A stretch of 14,781 nucleotides of DNA from Planctomycetota bacterium (GTDB taxonomy: Bacteria; Planctomycetota; UBA8742; SKZP01; JAIOTL01). The DNA lies in contig JAIOTL010000190.1 of NCBI GenBank assembly GCA_021106775.1, positions 1-14,781 of the forward strand, read 5' to 3'. Below the pieces are notes generated by a model. That model was not told where the DNA came from. It made no database searches and saw only the letters and a list, made by a program, of their open reading frames with translations. Positions 1 to 7,838 of this stretch are shown one piece after another (position 1 is the stretch's first letter; each line of letters begins with the position of its first letter). Made by a program: the position numbers and the translations under genes.

Positions 1-120
1 GACTGTGCCAAAATCGTGGCTCTCTGGGTGCAGCGAAAGGCCGGTAACTTTAGCGTCGCATCCTATCGTTGCTGCTAAAAACAATAAAAACACAGCTATT
101 CCGCAATATTTACTCATCAT
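1..120 (-). CDS. N-terminus of an ASH-domain lipoprotein, partial (runs off left edge)
   Basis: Forty codons are present, read leftwards from the ATG ATG at 120-115, and the gene continues beyond the window. The product begins with a lysine/tyrosine n-region, a hydrophobic stretch and the lipobox T-I-G-C (Cys21). It should therefore be exported, lipidated and anchored to a membrane. After the Cys comes the opening of an ASH/choice-of-anchor-D strand ending in the hallmark D-F-G-T-V. The sequence matches the start of the gene at 10506 at 118 of 120 bases. The two changes replace Phe and Ile by Leu in the signal-peptide core. GGAG at 124-127 on the minus strand is the ribosome site; its spacing favours the second ATG (117) slightly. 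A consensus-like TATAAT lies at 157-162. By homology the missing part should carry further ASH domains and perhaps a Gly-rich tail, but that is inference. Confidence 0.8.
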   Translation of the reverse strand, partial: MMSKYCGIAVFLLFLAATIGCDAKVTGLSLHPESHDFGTV

Positions 121-127
121 CTTCTCC
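1..127 (-). repeat. Left arm of an inverted near-identical repeat (partner 10499-10625)
   Basis: Read on the minus strand, 127 bases match 10499-10625 on the plus strand with two mismatches, both inside the signal-peptide codons. The left limit is the window edge, so the repeat may be longer. Upstream of the shared GGAGAAG the similarity falls to a rough 70 percent but can still be followed to about position 210 (partner about 10415). Both copies there share a TATAAACATTTTC block and an AT-rich -10-like region. The sharp step from weak to near-perfect identity at the ribosome site suggests gene conversion or recent exchange. Confidence 0.9.
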
Positions 128-365
128 CGAGTACGTTAACAACATTCAATACTACTATTATATATAAGTAAAGTGTAAAATCACCGAAAATGTTTATATA
201 TATTTCAATAACATCCTCCATGCTGACACCATCGTATCCTTGTAAATTTGCCTGACAACGAGCTTTAGCAGGTCAATTCTCATATTAAAACGCAGAGATA
301 ATACTTCCGATAATAATTGAAATTAATGATATCTTGTTGAAATATGGGAAAAAGTTATTTTTCGC

Positions 366-396
366 TTGACTCGGTGCTTAACAACAGAGTTATTAT
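366..396 (+). promoter_or_regulatory. Candidate MerR-type promoter/operator before the MerR gene
   Basis: TTGACT (366-371) and TATTAT (391-396) are separated by 19 bp, the long spacer typical of promoters twisted open by MerR activators. An imperfect dyad, ACTCGGTG-N6-AACAGAGT (369-390, six of eight positions pairing), sits across the spacer where a MerR dimer would bind. The predicted transcript would start only about ten bases before the ATG at 413, with GGAGG (403-407) near its 5' end. That is short but workable. The rest of 121-365 holds no gene that I can see. This is pattern matching only. Confidence 0.4.
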
Positions 397-412
397 TACT
401 TTGGAGGATGAA

Positions 413-835
413 ATGGAAACTCTGACAACCGGAAAACTGGCAAAAAAAGCCAAAGTGCATATTGAAACAATTCGGCATTATGAGCGGATTGGGTTAATTC
501 CTGAGCCAAGCAGGCAGAAGTCATCAAGATATCGACAGTATCCGATTGCAACTGTTGCAAGGATTAAGTTCATTAAACATGCTCAAGGTTTTGGATTTTC
601 GCTCAAGGAAATTGCAGATATTCTTTCGCTTAAACACAATCCGGATTCATCTTTTGAAGATATTAAAAGCAAGGTAAAATCGAAATTAGTTGAAATCGAT
701 AAAAAAATTATTGCTCTTAATGAAATGAAAAAAGCTTTAAGCAAGCTTATCAAATCGCCTGAATCAACTCTTAGCAATAGCGAATGTCCTGTTTTGACTG
801 CATTTGAAATAGAAAATCCGAAATTTAAGGAATAA
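413..835 (+). CDS. MerR-family transcriptional regulator
   Basis: A 140-residue regulator. The N-terminal winged helix-turn-helix reads TTGKLAKKAKVHIETIRHYE (about residues 4-23), followed by the wing (SSRYRQY) and the typical F-K-x-A-Q-x-x-G-F-S-L-K-E-I segment. A long dimerisation helix covers about residues 80-115. I chose the ATG at 413, not the in-frame ATG at 344, because GGAGG lies five bases upstream and MerR proteins normally start right before the first helix. The C-terminus S-E-C-P-V-L-T-A-F resembles the last metal-ligand segment of mercury/heavy-metal MerR members. However, the positions of the other two MerR cysteines are Ser or Lys, so a classical three-Cys metal site is absent and the ligand is unknown. 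The gene ends 58 bp before the large peptidase gene and may be co-transcribed with it. Confidence 0.9.
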   Translation: METLTTGKLAKKAKVHIETIRHYERIGLIPEPSRQKSSRYRQYPIATVARIKFIKHAQGFGFSLKEIADILSLKHNPDSSFEDIKSKVKSKLVEIDKKIIALNEMKKALSKLIKSPESTLSNSECPVLTAFEIENPKFKE

Positions 836-893
836 TATTTGAAAACAAAGTGAACAAAGAATTAACATCCAATACATTAAGGAGATTAGTAAG

Positions 894-3800
894 ATGCAAA
901 AACTATTCACAGGAATTTATATGCTATTATTGTCTACAATAGTATATGCTAATAATTTAATTCACTATGATATTGTTGTAAATGCAGTTCCAACTGAGCA
1001 TTTTCTTGAAGTAAAATCAAAATTGAAAATACCCATAACTCAGGTCGAAAGCGAATTTTATTTCTATCTTCATGCCAAATTGGAAATTTCATCAAATTCT
1101 AAGAACATTACAATAAAAAATGTGAAATGTGAAGAAGAAACAAATGTTCCGTTAAAAAAATATTCTCTAAAATTTACTGAAAAAGCAGAAAAGTATCAAG
1201 AAATAGAATTATCCTATTCAGGTAAAATTTATCATCCAATTAAACAGATTGGTGAAGAATATTCGCGCAGTTTCAGTGTTAGCTCAGGCATAATTTCTGA
1301 AGATGGAATTGTGATTTCAGGTTCAAGCGCGTGGATTCCATGGTTTAACAATAATCTGATAACTTTTAATATGAAAACTATTCTTCCCGAAGGCTGGAGT
1401 TCAGTTTCTCAAGGAGATCGAATTGAAACAACTGAAAAACCGAATATTTCAACATGGGTCTCAAATGAACCGATGGGAGGAATATATTTCATCGCAGCTA
1501 AATTCACTGAATATCAAATCACAGCTGGTACCGTCAAAATCATGGCTTTCCTGCGAACACCCGATAAAAACTTAGCTAATAAATATCTTGAAACAACAAA
1601 ACAGTATTTAGGAATGTATGAAAGATTAATAGGTAAATATCCGTATTCAAAATTTGCGTTAATTGAGAATTTTTGGGAGACGGGTTATGGCATGCCTTCT
1701 TTTACACTCCTGGGTTCAAAAGTAATTCGCTTTCCGTTTATACTGCATTCATCATATCCTCATGAGCTTCTACATAATTGGTGGGGCAACAGCGTTTATG
1801 TTGATTATAAATTAGGAAATTGGTGTGAAGGTCTTACTGTATATCTTGCGGATCATTTAATTAGCGAACAGCGTGGGCAAGGTGTACAGTATAGAAAGAC
1901 AGCGTTGCAGAGTTTTACGGATTATGTCAACGAGAAGAATGATTTTCCTATTAAGGATTTTCGTTCCAGATTTAATAGCTCTTCATCAGCCATTGGTTAT
2001 AGCAAATCAATGATGCTTTTTCATATGCTTCGAATTAAAGTAGGTGATGTTCTATTTGCAAAAGCAATTAGGAGATTTTATGCTGATAATAAGTTTAAAA
2101 TAGCAAGTTTCGATGATATTTGCATAGCTTTTGAACAAACAACAGGTTTAGTCTTAAAACCATTTTTCAATCAATGGGTTAATAGAAAAGGTGCACCAGA
2201 AATTTGTCTGGAAAATGTTAATGTTTCCGCGAATAATGGTAAATATCAATTAAATTTTAGTTTATCGCAAGTCCAGAAAGGACAACCATTTATATTGAAT
2301 GTGCCAATTGCAATATACCTTCAAGATAACAATCAAACTATCATTAAAAATGTTGAATTTACAAGTAAAAAACAGAAATATTCATTTACATTTGAAAAGC
2401 CAATTCTTCGAATAGACGTTGATCCGCAATTTGACACATTTAGAAAACTGCATTTCAAAGAGATTCCGCCAACTTTGTCAAAAGTTTTCGGTGCAAAAAA
2501 AGTACTGATTGTTCTACCTTCAAAAGCACCAAAGAAGCTGCTAGAAAATTACCAACAGCTTGCACAAACCTGGGCAAAACAACAAAGTGCATCAATTGAA
2601 TGGATTTTAGACAGTGAAATTGAGGAACTTCCTGCAGACAAAGCAATTTGGTTGTTTGGATGGGAAAATAATTTCAAAAATACTATTTCAGCAGGATTAA
2701 AGGAATTTGGTGCAAAATTAGATAATGCTACATTTAATATCGTAAATTCGCCAATTAACATAGTGGATAAAAGCCTTGTAATATCAGTTAGAAATCCAAA
2801 AAATCCAACAAATGCGATTATTTTATTATCCACTTTCAATTTTAAGGCACTTTCAGGATTAGGAAGGAAATTACCTCATTATAGCAAATATAGCTATCTT
2901 GCATTCGAAGGTGATGAGCCAACCAATACATTGAAAGGGCAATGGGTTGAAAGAAACACTCCTATGACGGTAATTATCGAATCCACCAAACAAATGGCAA
3001 TAAAAACAAATAAACTACCGAAAAGAAACGCTTTAGCCCAGTTACCGCCAGCATTTTCTAAGGAAAATATGATGGAAACAGTTATGTATCTTGCCAGCAA
3101 TGAATTAAAAGGCAGAGGACTTGAAACTGACGGTTTAGAAAAGGCGAGAGATTATATCGTTACAAAATTTAAGGAAATAGGCATTAATCCAGGTGGTGAT
3201 AGAGATACATATCTTCAGCATTTCACAGTAAATATCGGTGAAAAAAATAAGAAAATGTCATTGCAGAATGTAATCGGAGTAATTCCCGGAAGAAATAAAG
3301 CATTTAATAATCAATCATTGATATTGTGTGCCCATTATGATCATCTAGGTTTTGGTGAGCCCGGATCACAGTCAAAAAACAAGGGAAAAATCCATTATGG
3401 TGCTGATGACAATGCAAGCGGAGTTGCTGTTATGCTCGAGTTAGCAAAGAAATTAGCTCAAACAAATCCCGAAAGAACAATTATTTTTATTGCTTTTTCT
3501 GGTGAAGAAAGCGGTCGACTTGGTTCAAAATTCTATGTTAACGCATTAGACTCAAAAATGCGAAAAGGAATAATTGGTGTTGTTAATCTTGACACAGTTG
3601 GTCGTTTGGGGAAGCAGAAATTACTTGTACTTGGGGGCGCATCTGCAAAAGAGTGGAAATTTATTTTTATGGGAATAGAATATACAATCGGAGTAGGAGT
3701 AGAAGTGATTTCTTCCAAGCTTGATGCAAGCGATCACGCTAGTTTCGTCGAAAAAGGTATTCCAGCAATTCAATTGTTTTCAGGAGCGAATGCAGATTAT

Positions 3801-4223
3801 CACAAGCCTTCTGATACTGTTGACAAAATCGATGCAAACGGGCTGGTAAAAGTTGCATCAGTTGCATTTGAAGTAGTAAATTATCTAACAATTAGAAAAG
3901 AAATGTTGACGATAACAATAGAAAATGCAGACAAAACTGAAACTCCGACAAAAACTCAGAAAAGAGTTGGAACGGGAATCATGCCTGATTTTGGTTTCAA
4001 AGGCAAAGGAGTGAAAATTGCAGCGGTTTCGAAAAGTTCCTCAGCGGAAGCAGCAGGTTTGAAAAAAGGGGATATTATAATTAAACTCGGTGAAACAAGT
4101 ATCGAAGACCTGCGTCAGTATTCAAACGCACTAAAAAACTTTAAGCCAGGAGACATTACAACAATAGTTTATCTTCGTGACGGTAAAGAATCTACGGTTA
4201 AAATCACTTTGAAAGCCCGATAA
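894..4223 (+). CDS. Secreted M1-like / M28 double metallopeptidase with C-terminal PDZ domain
   Basis: 1109 residues. Residues 1-19 form a signal peptide (cut likely near A-Y-A-N). Residues about 20-440 are M1-like: a beta saddle, then H290-E-L-L-H294, a downstream Glu in W-C-E-G (E312), and Tyr369 in I-G-Y-S-K-S. The classical GAMEN exopeptidase loop is replaced by G-Y-G-M-P-S-F, and the HExxH-to-Glu gap is one residue short, as I recall for a GNWCEG-type M1 subfamily. About 440-715 is a linker of beta-rich and Rossmann-like character. About 720-1000 is an M28 di-zinc peptidase with all expected ligands visible: H814/D816, D838, E871-E872, D900 and H970. Residues 1023-1105 are a PDZ domain (A-G-L-K-K-G-D). 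Likely role: periplasmic or outer-surface degradation of peptides. AAGGAG at 879-884 is nine bases before the ATG. It follows the MerR gene by 58 bp. Confidence 0.92.
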   Translation: MQKLFTGIYMLLLSTIVYANNLIHYDIVVNAVPTEHFLEVKSKLKIPITQVESEFYFYLHAKLEISSNSKNITIKNVKCEEETNVPLKKYSLKFTEKAEKYQEIELSYSGKIYHPIKQIGEEYSRSFSVSSGIISEDGIVISGSSAWIPWFNNNLITFNMKTILPEGWSSVSQGDRIETTEKPNISTWVSNEPMGGIYFIAAKFTEYQITAGTVKIMAFLRTPDKNLANKYLETTKQYLGMYERLIGKYPYSKFALIENFWETGYGMPSFTLLGSKVIRFPFILHSSYPHELLHNWWGNSVYVDYKLGNWCEGLTVYLADHLISEQRGQGVQYRKTALQSFTDYVNEKNDFPIKDFRSRFNSSSSAIGYSKSMMLFHMLRIKVGDVLFAKAIRRFYADNKFKIASFDDICIAFEQTTGLVLKPFFNQWVNRKGAPEICLENVNVSANNGKYQLNFSLSQVQKGQPFILNVPIAIYLQDNNQTIIKNVEFTSKKQKYSFTFEKPILRIDVDPQFDTFRKLHFKEIPPTLSKVFGAKKVLIVLPSKAPKKLLENYQQLAQTWAKQQSASIEWILDSEIEELPADKAIWLFGWENNFKNTISAGLKEFGAKLDNATFNIVNSPINIVDKSLVISVRNPKNPTNAIILLSTFNFKALSGLGRKLPHYSKYSYLAFEGDEPTNTLKGQWVERNTPMTVIIESTKQMAIKTNKLPKRNALAQLPPAFSKENMMETVMYLASNELKGRGLETDGLEKARDYIVTKFKEIGINPGGDRDTYLQHFTVNIGEKNKKMSLQNVIGVIPGRNKAFNNQSLILCAHYDHLGFGEPGSQSKNKGKIHYGADDNASGVAVMLELAKKLAQTNPERTIIFIAFSGEESGRLGSKFYVNALDSKMRKGIIGVVNLDTVGRLGKQKLLVLGGASAKEWKFIFMGIEYTIGVGVEVISSKLDASDHASFVEKGIPAIQLFSGANADYHKPSDTVDKIDANGLVKVASVAFEVVNYLTIRKEMLTITIENADKTETPTKTQKRVGTGIMPDFGFKGKGVKIAAVSKSSSAEAAGLKKGDIIIKLGETSIEDLRQYSNALKNFKPGDITTIVYLRDGKESTVKITLKAR

Positions 4224-4444
4224 TATATAAATAATTTCCAAGCAGTATGATATTTATCCATTATTAATCAGGTTTTAAAACCATAAAATCCTTTAATGGA
4301 ATTTCTGAAGTTCTCACATTGCATTATACAATCTGGTTAAAAGCTTCATTCAGCAGGTAAAGTTACAATTAATTTATCCGTAAATATACTTTTAACTGAG
4401 ACCTATTATCTAAAAATATAATCTCAACAAAGCTTTTGATTAAT

Positions 4445-5347
4445 TTACTTAGTTTTTTGTGCATAGTTTTGCGAGGATGTTTCACCTTGGGTCAATTTCC
4501 CCATTGCAGCACTATTAAAGCTATTACTGCTAACAGAATTCTTATCTTTAAATAGTAGGAACTTCGCACTGTTCTTGTCATGAAATTTATAATATTTTGG
4601 AGTATAATACGCAGTGAAGTCCGAACTTAGCGAAGTTGCAGGAGCTCGATTATCCGATATCGCCGAAGCAACTGTCAATGTATATTGAATATTAGCGATA
4701 AGGTCATCCTTCGTTATCAGCGTTACTTCACGCATATTCAAGGAAAGGATAATATCGCAGTTGACAACATCCTGAGACAGAGTTTCTTCAAGCGCAAAAT
4801 TAGATAACGTAACTGATGCAGGATTAACCTCGTCGGTGAAAAATATCCTGAATATCAGGGGTGCGCACGTCTGCACGTTTGAAGTATTGCTAACAGGGAC
4901 AACTTTTTCAACTGAAAAGTAAGAAGGTGTTGTTGTCGAACCTGTCGAAAAATATGCTGAGTATGGTTCAGTAGCACGATTCTCGCGTTCATCCTCATAA
5001 CCAGCATTAATCGTTAGAGTATAATTAGTGTTTTGTGTTAGATTTCCTGCTCCAGGCATTAAGAGAGTTACAGTGTCTTTATTTATTGTCCATTGAAAGG
5101 TGAAGTTTGTGATAGATGTAGAACCTGCGCGTAATTCGATTGCAGCTTCAGCGGTCTTTGTATTTACTTTTTCATTGAAAAAAATTGTTATCCGCTGATT
5201 AGTTGGCACATCAACTGCTCCATTCGCAGGCATCGTAGCCTTAACGAAAGGTTTAGTATTATCCGGCGAACGCGAGTTAATTTTCCCGCTGCAACCTACA
5301 GCCAACAAAGCAGACAACAATACTATGGAAATTAAAATTCTTTTCAT
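4445..5347 (-). CDS. Lipoprotein with two bacterial Ig-like (Big_5-type) domains
   Basis: 300 residues. A short signal peptide ends in the lipobox A-V-G-C (Cys19), predicting a lipid-anchored envelope protein. Residues about 33-136 form an Ig-like domain with the SbsA/Big_5 signature: P-A-N-G-A-V-D-V-P-T-N, I-x-I-F-F-N-E-K-V, N-Y-T-L-T-I, and a closing Y-F-S-T-G. Residues about 142-250 form a second, more divergent copy (F-R-I-F-F-T-D-E-V, Q-Y-T-L-T-V); C161 and C197 within it could form a disulfide. The tail after about 255 is Ser/Asn/Lys-rich and probably disordered. GGAG on the minus strand (5356-5359) is eight bases before the ATG. The gene starts only 15 bp after the surface-protein gene and should share its transcript. 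No enzyme motif is visible; a structural or adhesion role is inferred. Confidence 0.85.
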   Translation of the reverse strand: MKRILISIVLLSALLAVGCSGKINSRSPDNTKPFVKATMPANGAVDVPTNQRITIFFNEKVNTKTAEAAIELRAGSTSITNFTFQWTINKDTVTLLMPGAGNLTQNTNYTLTINAGYEDERENRATEPYSAYFSTGSTTTPSYFSVEKVVPVSNTSNVQTCAPLIFRIFFTDEVNPASVTLSNFALEETLSQDVVNCDIILSLNMREVTLITKDDLIANIQYTLTVASAISDNRAPATSLSSDFTAYYTPKYYKFHDKNSAKFLLFKDKNSVSSNSFNSAAMGKLTQGETSSQNYAQKTK

Positions 5348-5362
5348 AATTAATACTCCATG

Positions 5363-7312
5363 TTAATTGTTAGTTGGTTTATCGGTTGCAGATGATTCAT
5401 TAACACTTGATGGTTTATTCTGTTCTTCCATTTGATAGTCATAACCTTTTTCTTTCGGATAGCCAAAAGCTTCTGGATAAAGCAGCGTGCCTTTTTCAAA
5501 ATTGCCATTTCCCTTTTCTTCAACAACATCTTTACGAAGCTTGTGCATAACAGGGTCGTCGCGGTCGGCAAGAACAATATATGAAACTTTTCTGCCAGAA
5601 TCGCCGTAAACAGTAAATTCGGAATAATTTTCGTTCCAATCATATCCTACTAAAAAAGGTTTACCGATTGAAGTTAGTGTAACAGTGGCTTCGTTTTCCA
5701 TAGTGAGGGCTTTGAAGTAATCCGGCATTTGCACAACTGCATCACCGTTTTGACCAATTGTAACAGTACCTCGGTACATACATAGGTCCTCAGGTGATTC
5801 CACAAAACTATGTCGGAGAGTTTTGTTCTCGGGGTCTAATGGATGGTCAATCAGAAACCAGCCGCCACCTTTGCTTATGGATCCAGTAACACGTACATTA
5901 CCACTGAAATAACCAGCATATACTCCACCAGTACCATAAATACCATATGTTGTGCCGTTACCGTAAACACCATAAGAACCACGACCGTAAATACCATATG
6001 AACCACCCGCACCGTAAACACCGAAGGAACCATTACCGTAAACACCGTAGGTTGAACTTTGACCGTAAACACCTGTACTTGAGCTGCCTAGATATCCGTA
6101 GTTGCTTGAATTGTAATATCCATAAACTTTATATGCTGATGTTGCCGAAGTACCACAAGCAATGCTTGAACCTGAATAATTTATCGATGTATTATATGTA
6201 ATATCGCTTCCACTATTCCAGAGTGCCAATCTTCCGTTTGAACCGTTTCCTGTAATAATATTGCCTGTGGGCCAACTGGTGCGCAATGCACCGTTTAAAT
6301 AAATACCATTGACGTGAAGTCTGCCCCATCTAGTAGAACTTGTGCCAAGATTATAGAATCCGTTAGTTCTTGGAACAAGATCGTCACTGAATGCAACATC
6401 ACCGCCGTAACTGCTACCGTTGTTGTATATATAACTTCTGACATCTAGAGTTGTAAATGCTCCCGTTGATGGGGTTGTTGAACCAATTGCACTGGGAGAA
6501 GCCCAGTTGATTCGAGCATTGTTAAATGTTCCGGTAGTGATTTTTGAAGCATCCAGATTTGGGATTCGACCAACAGCCAAAGTACCGGAAACGATTTTCG
6601 AAGCGTCCAAACCTGGGATTCGGGCAGCACTAATTGTTCCGGTTGTGATATTATCAGCGTTTAATGCACTTGCCGAAGTTAAATATCCAGCTAATCTATG
6701 GTCACCCCAGCTGTAGGCGGCATCCCAGTTTGTGCGTTCAGTTCCTGTGGTAACGAGTCCTGAGCCAGAATTTGTGATGCTCGCAGCAGGAGCAGCGATG
6801 TAAACCGGGTCAGTTTCAGTTTTGAGAAAACCTTCACCTGCAAGTTCAGTTTTGGTTACGAAATCGGATGCGACGAAACCGCTAAGGTCTCCTGCACTAA
6901 TCGCATAAGGCGCGGACGTGATTCGAATTCTGGGCGTCATTTCGTTGTCAGTATCAACTTTAATGCCCAAATACCAATTGTCGCTTGCGAAAACACTCGC
7001 GGGAATACCGTTAGTATTAACAGAGGTTCCCGGCATAACGCCGTCACCGATGATGACTGTGTACGAACCTTCAGAAAGCACTGTAACGTCATGCTCTTCC
7101 TCGAAAAGAGCACTTCCACCAGTTGAAGCGTTATTGATTGTGACTTTGATGCTGTGAGCACCAACAGCAGGTTCACCAGCAATATCAAACAACTGCCCAT
7201 GAAGCGTCAACGTGTTTTTACTGGATGCCTGCGCCATTGCAGACGAAGCAAAAAAACATAAAACAACAAAAACCACAAAAAACCTGATACTTTTTTCCAA
7301 CAACTTTTCCAT
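5363..7312 (-). CDS. Large tail-fibre-like surface protein with YG repeats and conserved C-terminal module
   Basis: 649 residues from the ATG at 7312; GAGGAGG (7319-7325, minus strand) sits six bases upstream. An in-frame extension to 7336 exists, but the ribosome site falls inside it. Residues about 1-28 are a Sec signal peptide ending A-M-A-Q. About 30-145 is an N-terminal beta domain (L-H-G-Q-L, ending R-I-T-S-A-P-Y-A-I-S-A). About 150-215 carries tail-fibre-like phrases (E-T-D-P-V-Y, W-D-A-A-Y-S-W-G-D-H). Three 18-residue repeats built on L-D-A-S-K-I-x-x-G-T follow at about 217-270, then a Y-G-V-Y-G repeat array at about 414-472. A C-terminal module starts at about 483 with I-D-H-P-L-D-P-E-N-K and H-S-F-V-E-S-P-E-D, a pairing I recognise from many uncharacterised bacterial surface proteins. 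The last 30 residues are polar. Likely a secreted trimeric or fibrous structural protein; function unknown. Confidence 0.88.
   Translation of the reverse strand: MEKLLEKSIRFFVVFVVLCFFASSAMAQASSKNTLTLHGQLFDIAGEPAVGAHSIKVTINNASTGGSALFEEEHDVTVLSEGSYTVIIGDGVMPGTSVNTNGIPASVFASDNWYLGIKVDTDNEMTPRIRITSAPYAISAGDLSGFVASDFVTKTELAGEGFLKTETDPVYIAAPAASITNSGSGLVTTGTERTNWDAAYSWGDHRLAGYLTSASALNADNITTGTISAARIPGLDASKIVSGTLAVGRIPNLDASKITTGTFNNARINWASPSAIGSTTPSTGAFTTLDVRSYIYNNGSSYGGDVAFSDDLVPRTNGFYNLGTSSTRWGRLHVNGIYLNGALRTSWPTGNIITGNGSNGRLALWNSGSDITYNTSINYSGSSIACGTSATSAYKVYGYYNSSNYGYLGSSSTGVYGQSSTYGVYGNGSFGVYGAGGSYGIYGRGSYGVYGNGTTYGIYGTGGVYAGYFSGNVRVTGSISKGGGWFLIDHPLDPENKTLRHSFVESPEDLCMYRGTVTIGQNGDAVVQMPDYFKALTMENEATVTLTSIGKPFLVGYDWNENYSEFTVYGDSGRKVSYIVLADRDDPVMHKLRKDVVEEKGNGNFEKGTLLYPEAFGYPKEKGYDYQMEEQNKPSSVNESSATDKPTNN
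5897..6073 (-). repeat. In-gene repeat array encoding G-V/I-Y-G units
   Basis: About six tandem units of 8-11 residues, each beginning G-V-Y-G or G-I-Y-G and alternating Asn, Ser, Gly and Thr (for example GVYGNGSF and GIYGRGSY). The periodic bulky/small pattern suits a stacked beta-helix or triple beta-spiral fibre. The DNA repeat (accgtaaacacc-like blocks on the plus strand) could vary in copy number in frame. Confidence 0.85.
6503..6664 (-). repeat. Three tandem 54-bp (18-residue) repeats
   Basis: Each unit follows L-[DN]-A-[SD]-[KN]-I-x-[ST]-G-T-[ILF]-x-x-x-R-I-x-x. The three units are contiguous and differ at several residues. Similar 'DASKI...GTL' repeats occur in tail-fibre-like proteins, which supports a fibrous shaft; that comparison is from family knowledge. 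Confidence 0.85.
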
Positions 7313-7376
7313 CAGACACCTCCTCATTACAAACAATTTTCAATAAAACTACAATTTTGACAAAATCTTCTGTAAC

Positions 7377-7406
7377 TATTTAGCACAATCGTCAAAAGAA
7401 GTTCAA
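7377..7406 (-). promoter_or_regulatory. Candidate promoter for the surface-protein/lipoprotein pair
   Basis: On the minus strand TTGAAC (7401-7406) and TAAATA (7377-7382) are separated by 18 bp, giving a leader of about 55-60 bases before the ATG at 7312. The fit is moderate and the region is AT-rich, so chance matches are likely. Confidence 0.3.
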
Positions 7407-7412
7407 GAAAAA

Positions 7413-7429
7413 TGTAAAAAATTTTTACA
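7413..7429. promoter_or_regulatory. Perfect 8-1-8 palindrome upstream of the surface-protein gene
   Basis: TGTAAAAA-A-TTTTTACA is a perfect inverted repeat around one base. It lies just upstream of the candidate -35 box at 7401-7406, where an operator could sit. It has no G/C-rich stem, so an intrinsic terminator is less likely. No factor can be named. Confidence 0.35.
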
Positions 7430-7838
7430 AGTCATTAATATAACATAACATTTACATGACATTAAACCTATACATAACAAACTATAAATTTACTCTCATT
7501 TTTTCCATAATTTCATTTATGACAATATCAATGCCACAACACTATCGCATGACATGTGTTGTATTGTTGTGTTAAAGTCAAAAACACTTGTGTTTGTTTA
7601 TGAATGATGAGATTTAGAATGTTTTTCAAACCCGAAACTGACACTTAGTATTGTGCAAGTAAAACCAATCCCAACGAACACCTGGCAAGCGTAAATGTTA
7701 TGATTTACTAATAAATAGGGTGTGGAGTATCGTCAAGACGTTGCTTGAGCTAGGCAATTGTGAAATCAACAATAACCATGACGGTTTTGTTATCACATGC
7801 ACCTGTTCAGAGTGATTTAATTAATTCTGGCTTGCGAA
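7430..7838. other. Gene-free intergenic stretch
   Basis: No convincing reading frame, RNA gene or insertion sequence was found on either strand. It contains small dyads: ACAACAC-N13-GTGTTGT (7536-7562, with CATG-A-CATG inside the loop side), GTAAAT-N6-ATTTAC (7691-7708) and TCAAG-N6-CTTGA near 7733. Any of these could be an operator or a weak 3' end of the cupin operon, but none has a terminator U-tract. Confidence 0.5.

Noticed and set aside
344..412. N-terminal extension of the MerR gene from the ATG at 344
   Set aside because: The extra 23 residues precede the normal MerR start, have no good ribosome site and cover a plausible promoter; the ATG at 413 has GGAGG at ideal spacing.
4271..4299. 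GGTTTTAAAACC palindrome and adjoining CCAT...ATGG pair as a terminator between convergent genes
   Set aside because: The palindrome leaves no loop, the second stem has a mismatch, and there is no U-tract.
5947..6201. Plus-strand frame rich in His, Arg and Tyr opposite the YG repeats
   Set aside because: It is the complement of a repetitive coding region; its composition mirrors the repeat and there is no start context.
7430..7838. Insertion-sequence or gene remnant in the long gap
   Set aside because: No terminal inverted repeats, target duplications or transposase-like peptide seen in any frame.
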